Positions 4,601 to 5,698 of a DNA stretch of 5,698 bases are shown piece after piece. The position numbers were made by a program, and so were the translations under genes. How positions within the stretch are numbered: the stretch's first letter is position 1; every line of letters starts with the position of its first letter. This DNA is from Thermoplasmata archaeon (GTDB lineage: Archaea > Thermoplasmatota > Thermoplasmata > Thermoplasmatales > Thermoplasmataceae): positions 1-5,698 of the forward strand of contig JAJZOT010000126.1 in the NCBI GenBank assembly GCA_021847855.1, given 5' to 3'. The notes under the pieces were generated by a model that did no database searches, was not told the origin of the DNA, and saw nothing but the letters and a program-made list of their open reading frames with translations.

Positions 4601-5542
4601 ATGTTAGACGCTCTTGATCAGTTGGACTATAAAGTTAGGCTTTCCCTGGTTCCAGGCACAAAACTTTCAGAGGCATCCAGGGCTTTCTCAATAAAATCGG
4701 AAGTCGGTATGTATGTAGATGGGGATTCCACAGAGATTGATCTCTTTTTTCAGGGCGCTGCAGAACAGAGTCGCGAACTGAGGATATTCCTTCAACAGTT
4801 CGACGCAGTGGAGAAGAACGGGGTATGGCGAGTGAAGAGAACGATAGAGAAATCCCAGGCTTACTTCAGGACGGTCAAATCGATACTGGAAGTCCCCTCT
4901 GCGGTTCTTGTAAGTTCCTGGATCTCAGATGGCGTTCACAGGATGGAATTCATCTTCCACAGAAGCGACGCAGTCAAGGTATCAGATATCATGTTGAAAC
5001 AACTGCCTGATGTCGGCAACGCATCCATTGAATACTTTGGCCCTAGCGGAGGATTACGGAACATCCTGTCCAGCATCGATGCGAGAACCCCGATATCGGT
5101 GATGGACCTGGAACTCACCCCTCCGGAGGATGAACTGACGCCCATACGCAACCCTGTTGGCGATTCATGGACGAGGATGTTAAAGATGTCGTCCGGTTCA
5201 AAGTACATTCAGGCGGTATATTTCACATCACGAAAGCCGAGGGAATCGAAAGGAATAACCACAATAGTTGAGGGCGAGGTATATGAGGCAGCGACTGAAA
5301 ACGCTTATGTTTCATACATAAACAGGAAGATGAATACCGAGAGAATATTTTCCCTCATACGATTTCACGAGTTCAGCAAACCAAGTTTCTCCGGATACAT
5401 GCTCCTGCCAACATTTTTCGTAAACGAATTCCTTCACATAGTTGCCTCGTCTGCAGGTGATATGAAGGAGTGGAGGCCAGTGATCAAGTCTCTTATGAGC
5501 TACAGGGAATGGATGTCATCGCTCGAAGAGGTGGAAAAATGA
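4601..5542 (+). CDS. Hypothetical protein, 313 aa, paralog of the following gene
   Basis: The protein is soluble-looking α/β with no signal peptide or membrane segment. Residues 40-51 (DGDSTEIDLFFQ) match TEDDKTFIQLFFP of the next gene, and residues 1-7 match ARMDQ of the same gene, so the two are homologous. This one has roughly two dozen extra residues between the two blocks. A middle motif, ELTPPEDELTPIRNPVGDSW (about 190-209), followed by TRMLKM, stands out. I do not recognise the family. The layout of a long non-enzymatic sensor-like region recalls the N-terminal part of bacterio-opsin-activator-type regulators, but no C-terminal HTH is evident here, so this is weak. ATG 4601 abuts an in-frame TAA. 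GGTG at 4589-4592 may act as ribosome site, or ribosomes may re-initiate. The stop overlaps the next start (ATGA). Confidence 0.8.
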   Translation: MLDALDQLDYKVRLSLVPGTKLSEASRAFSIKSEVGMYVDGDSTEIDLFFQGAAEQSRELRIFLQQFDAVEKNGVWRVKRTIEKSQAYFRTVKSILEVPSAVLVSSWISDGVHRMEFIFHRSDAVKVSDIMLKQLPDVGNASIEYFGPSGGLRNILSSIDARTPISVMDLELTPPEDELTPIRNPVGDSWTRMLKMSSGSKYIQAVYFTSRKPRESKGITTIVEGEVYEAATENAYVSYINRKMNTERIFSLIRFHEFSKPSFSGYMLLPTFFVNEFLHIVASSAGDMKEWRPVIKSLMSYREWMSSLEEVEK

Positions 5543-5698
5543 AAATAAGTGAAGTTCATGCAAAGCTGGACAGAAGATGCGTTATTGCAATCAGGCAGCA
5601 CACCGGAATATTTGGACTGCTTGCAAGGATGGATCAGAGGATACCTGCATACACTTTCACTGAAGATGACAAGACGTTCATACAGCTATTCTTCCCCA
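5539..5698 (+). CDS. Second paralog, N-terminal part only (runs off the window)
   Basis: ATG 5539 overlaps the TGA of the previous gene (ATGA) and is preceded by GAGGTGG (5528-5534), a good Shine-Dalgarno. The 53 visible codons begin MKISEVHAKLDRRCVIAIRQ and end TFIQLFFP. No stop occurs before the window edge. The N-terminus aligns with the piece at 4517 and then with the first residues of the protein at 4601, showing a tandem duplication. It is intact across the position where the upstream copy has a stop codon (Gly26 here). The remainder lies outside the window, so any C-terminal domain, for example an HTH, cannot be judged. Confidence 0.8.
   Translation, partial: MKISEVHAKLDRRCVIAIRQHTGIFGLLARMDQRIPAYTFTEDDKTFIQLFFP

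Noticed and set aside
4825..5010. 61-codon plus-strand ORF inside the 313-aa gene
   Set aside because: It is an alternate frame within a gene that has a good start/stop context and a homologous neighbour.
1..5698. CRISPR array, complete insertion sequence or integrase gene
   Set aside because: I saw no regularly spaced direct repeats, no paired terminal inverted repeats and no transposase or recombinase motif in the window.

Overview
The window looks like archaeal chromosome, most probably from the Thermoplasmatales or a close relative. The left end is the archaeal L18e–L13–S9–RpoN ribosomal/RNA-polymerase gene string. RpoN is specific to archaea and eukaryotes, and the tRNA lacks an encoded CCA. 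TTG starts are frequent, Shine-Dalgarno sites are of the AGGTGA type, and some candidate promoters place a TATA element about 27 bases before a start codon, as expected for leaderless mRNAs. The assignment to order is an inference from the overall look of the genes, not from a search.

Region 1 (1-1184) is core genome: the last codons of a gene that fits L18e, then rpl13, rps9 and rpoN in tight succession, followed 15 bases later by a tRNA-Pro(GGG) gene. All are on the plus strand and probably co-transcribed.

Region 2 (1185 to about 3700) has accessory character. It is visibly more AT-rich in its genes, begins directly at the tRNA 3' end, and holds remnants and small regulators. These are a frameshifted ribbon-helix-helix (RHH) gene, a minus-strand 48-residue antitoxin-like ORF, a cluster of overlapping palindromes, a gene for a winged-helix plus RHH protein, two adjacent genes of unknown function (162 and 299 aa), and a minus-strand frameshifted fragment. 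The usual partners expected after rpoN in many archaea (rpoK, eno, rps2) do not follow.

Region 3 (about 3700-5698) is less AT-rich and reads as one plus-strand operon. It starts at a good TATA element and contains very small ORFs. It then has a 188-aa protein made of three copies of a roughly 50-residue helical repeat, and finally two related genes. The first related gene is split by an in-frame TAA with an ATG immediately after it. Its two pieces align collinearly with the start of the second gene, which runs off the window. The overlapping stop/start signals (TTGA, ATGA, TAAATG) suggest extensive translational coupling. The biochemical role of this operon is not known from the sequence.
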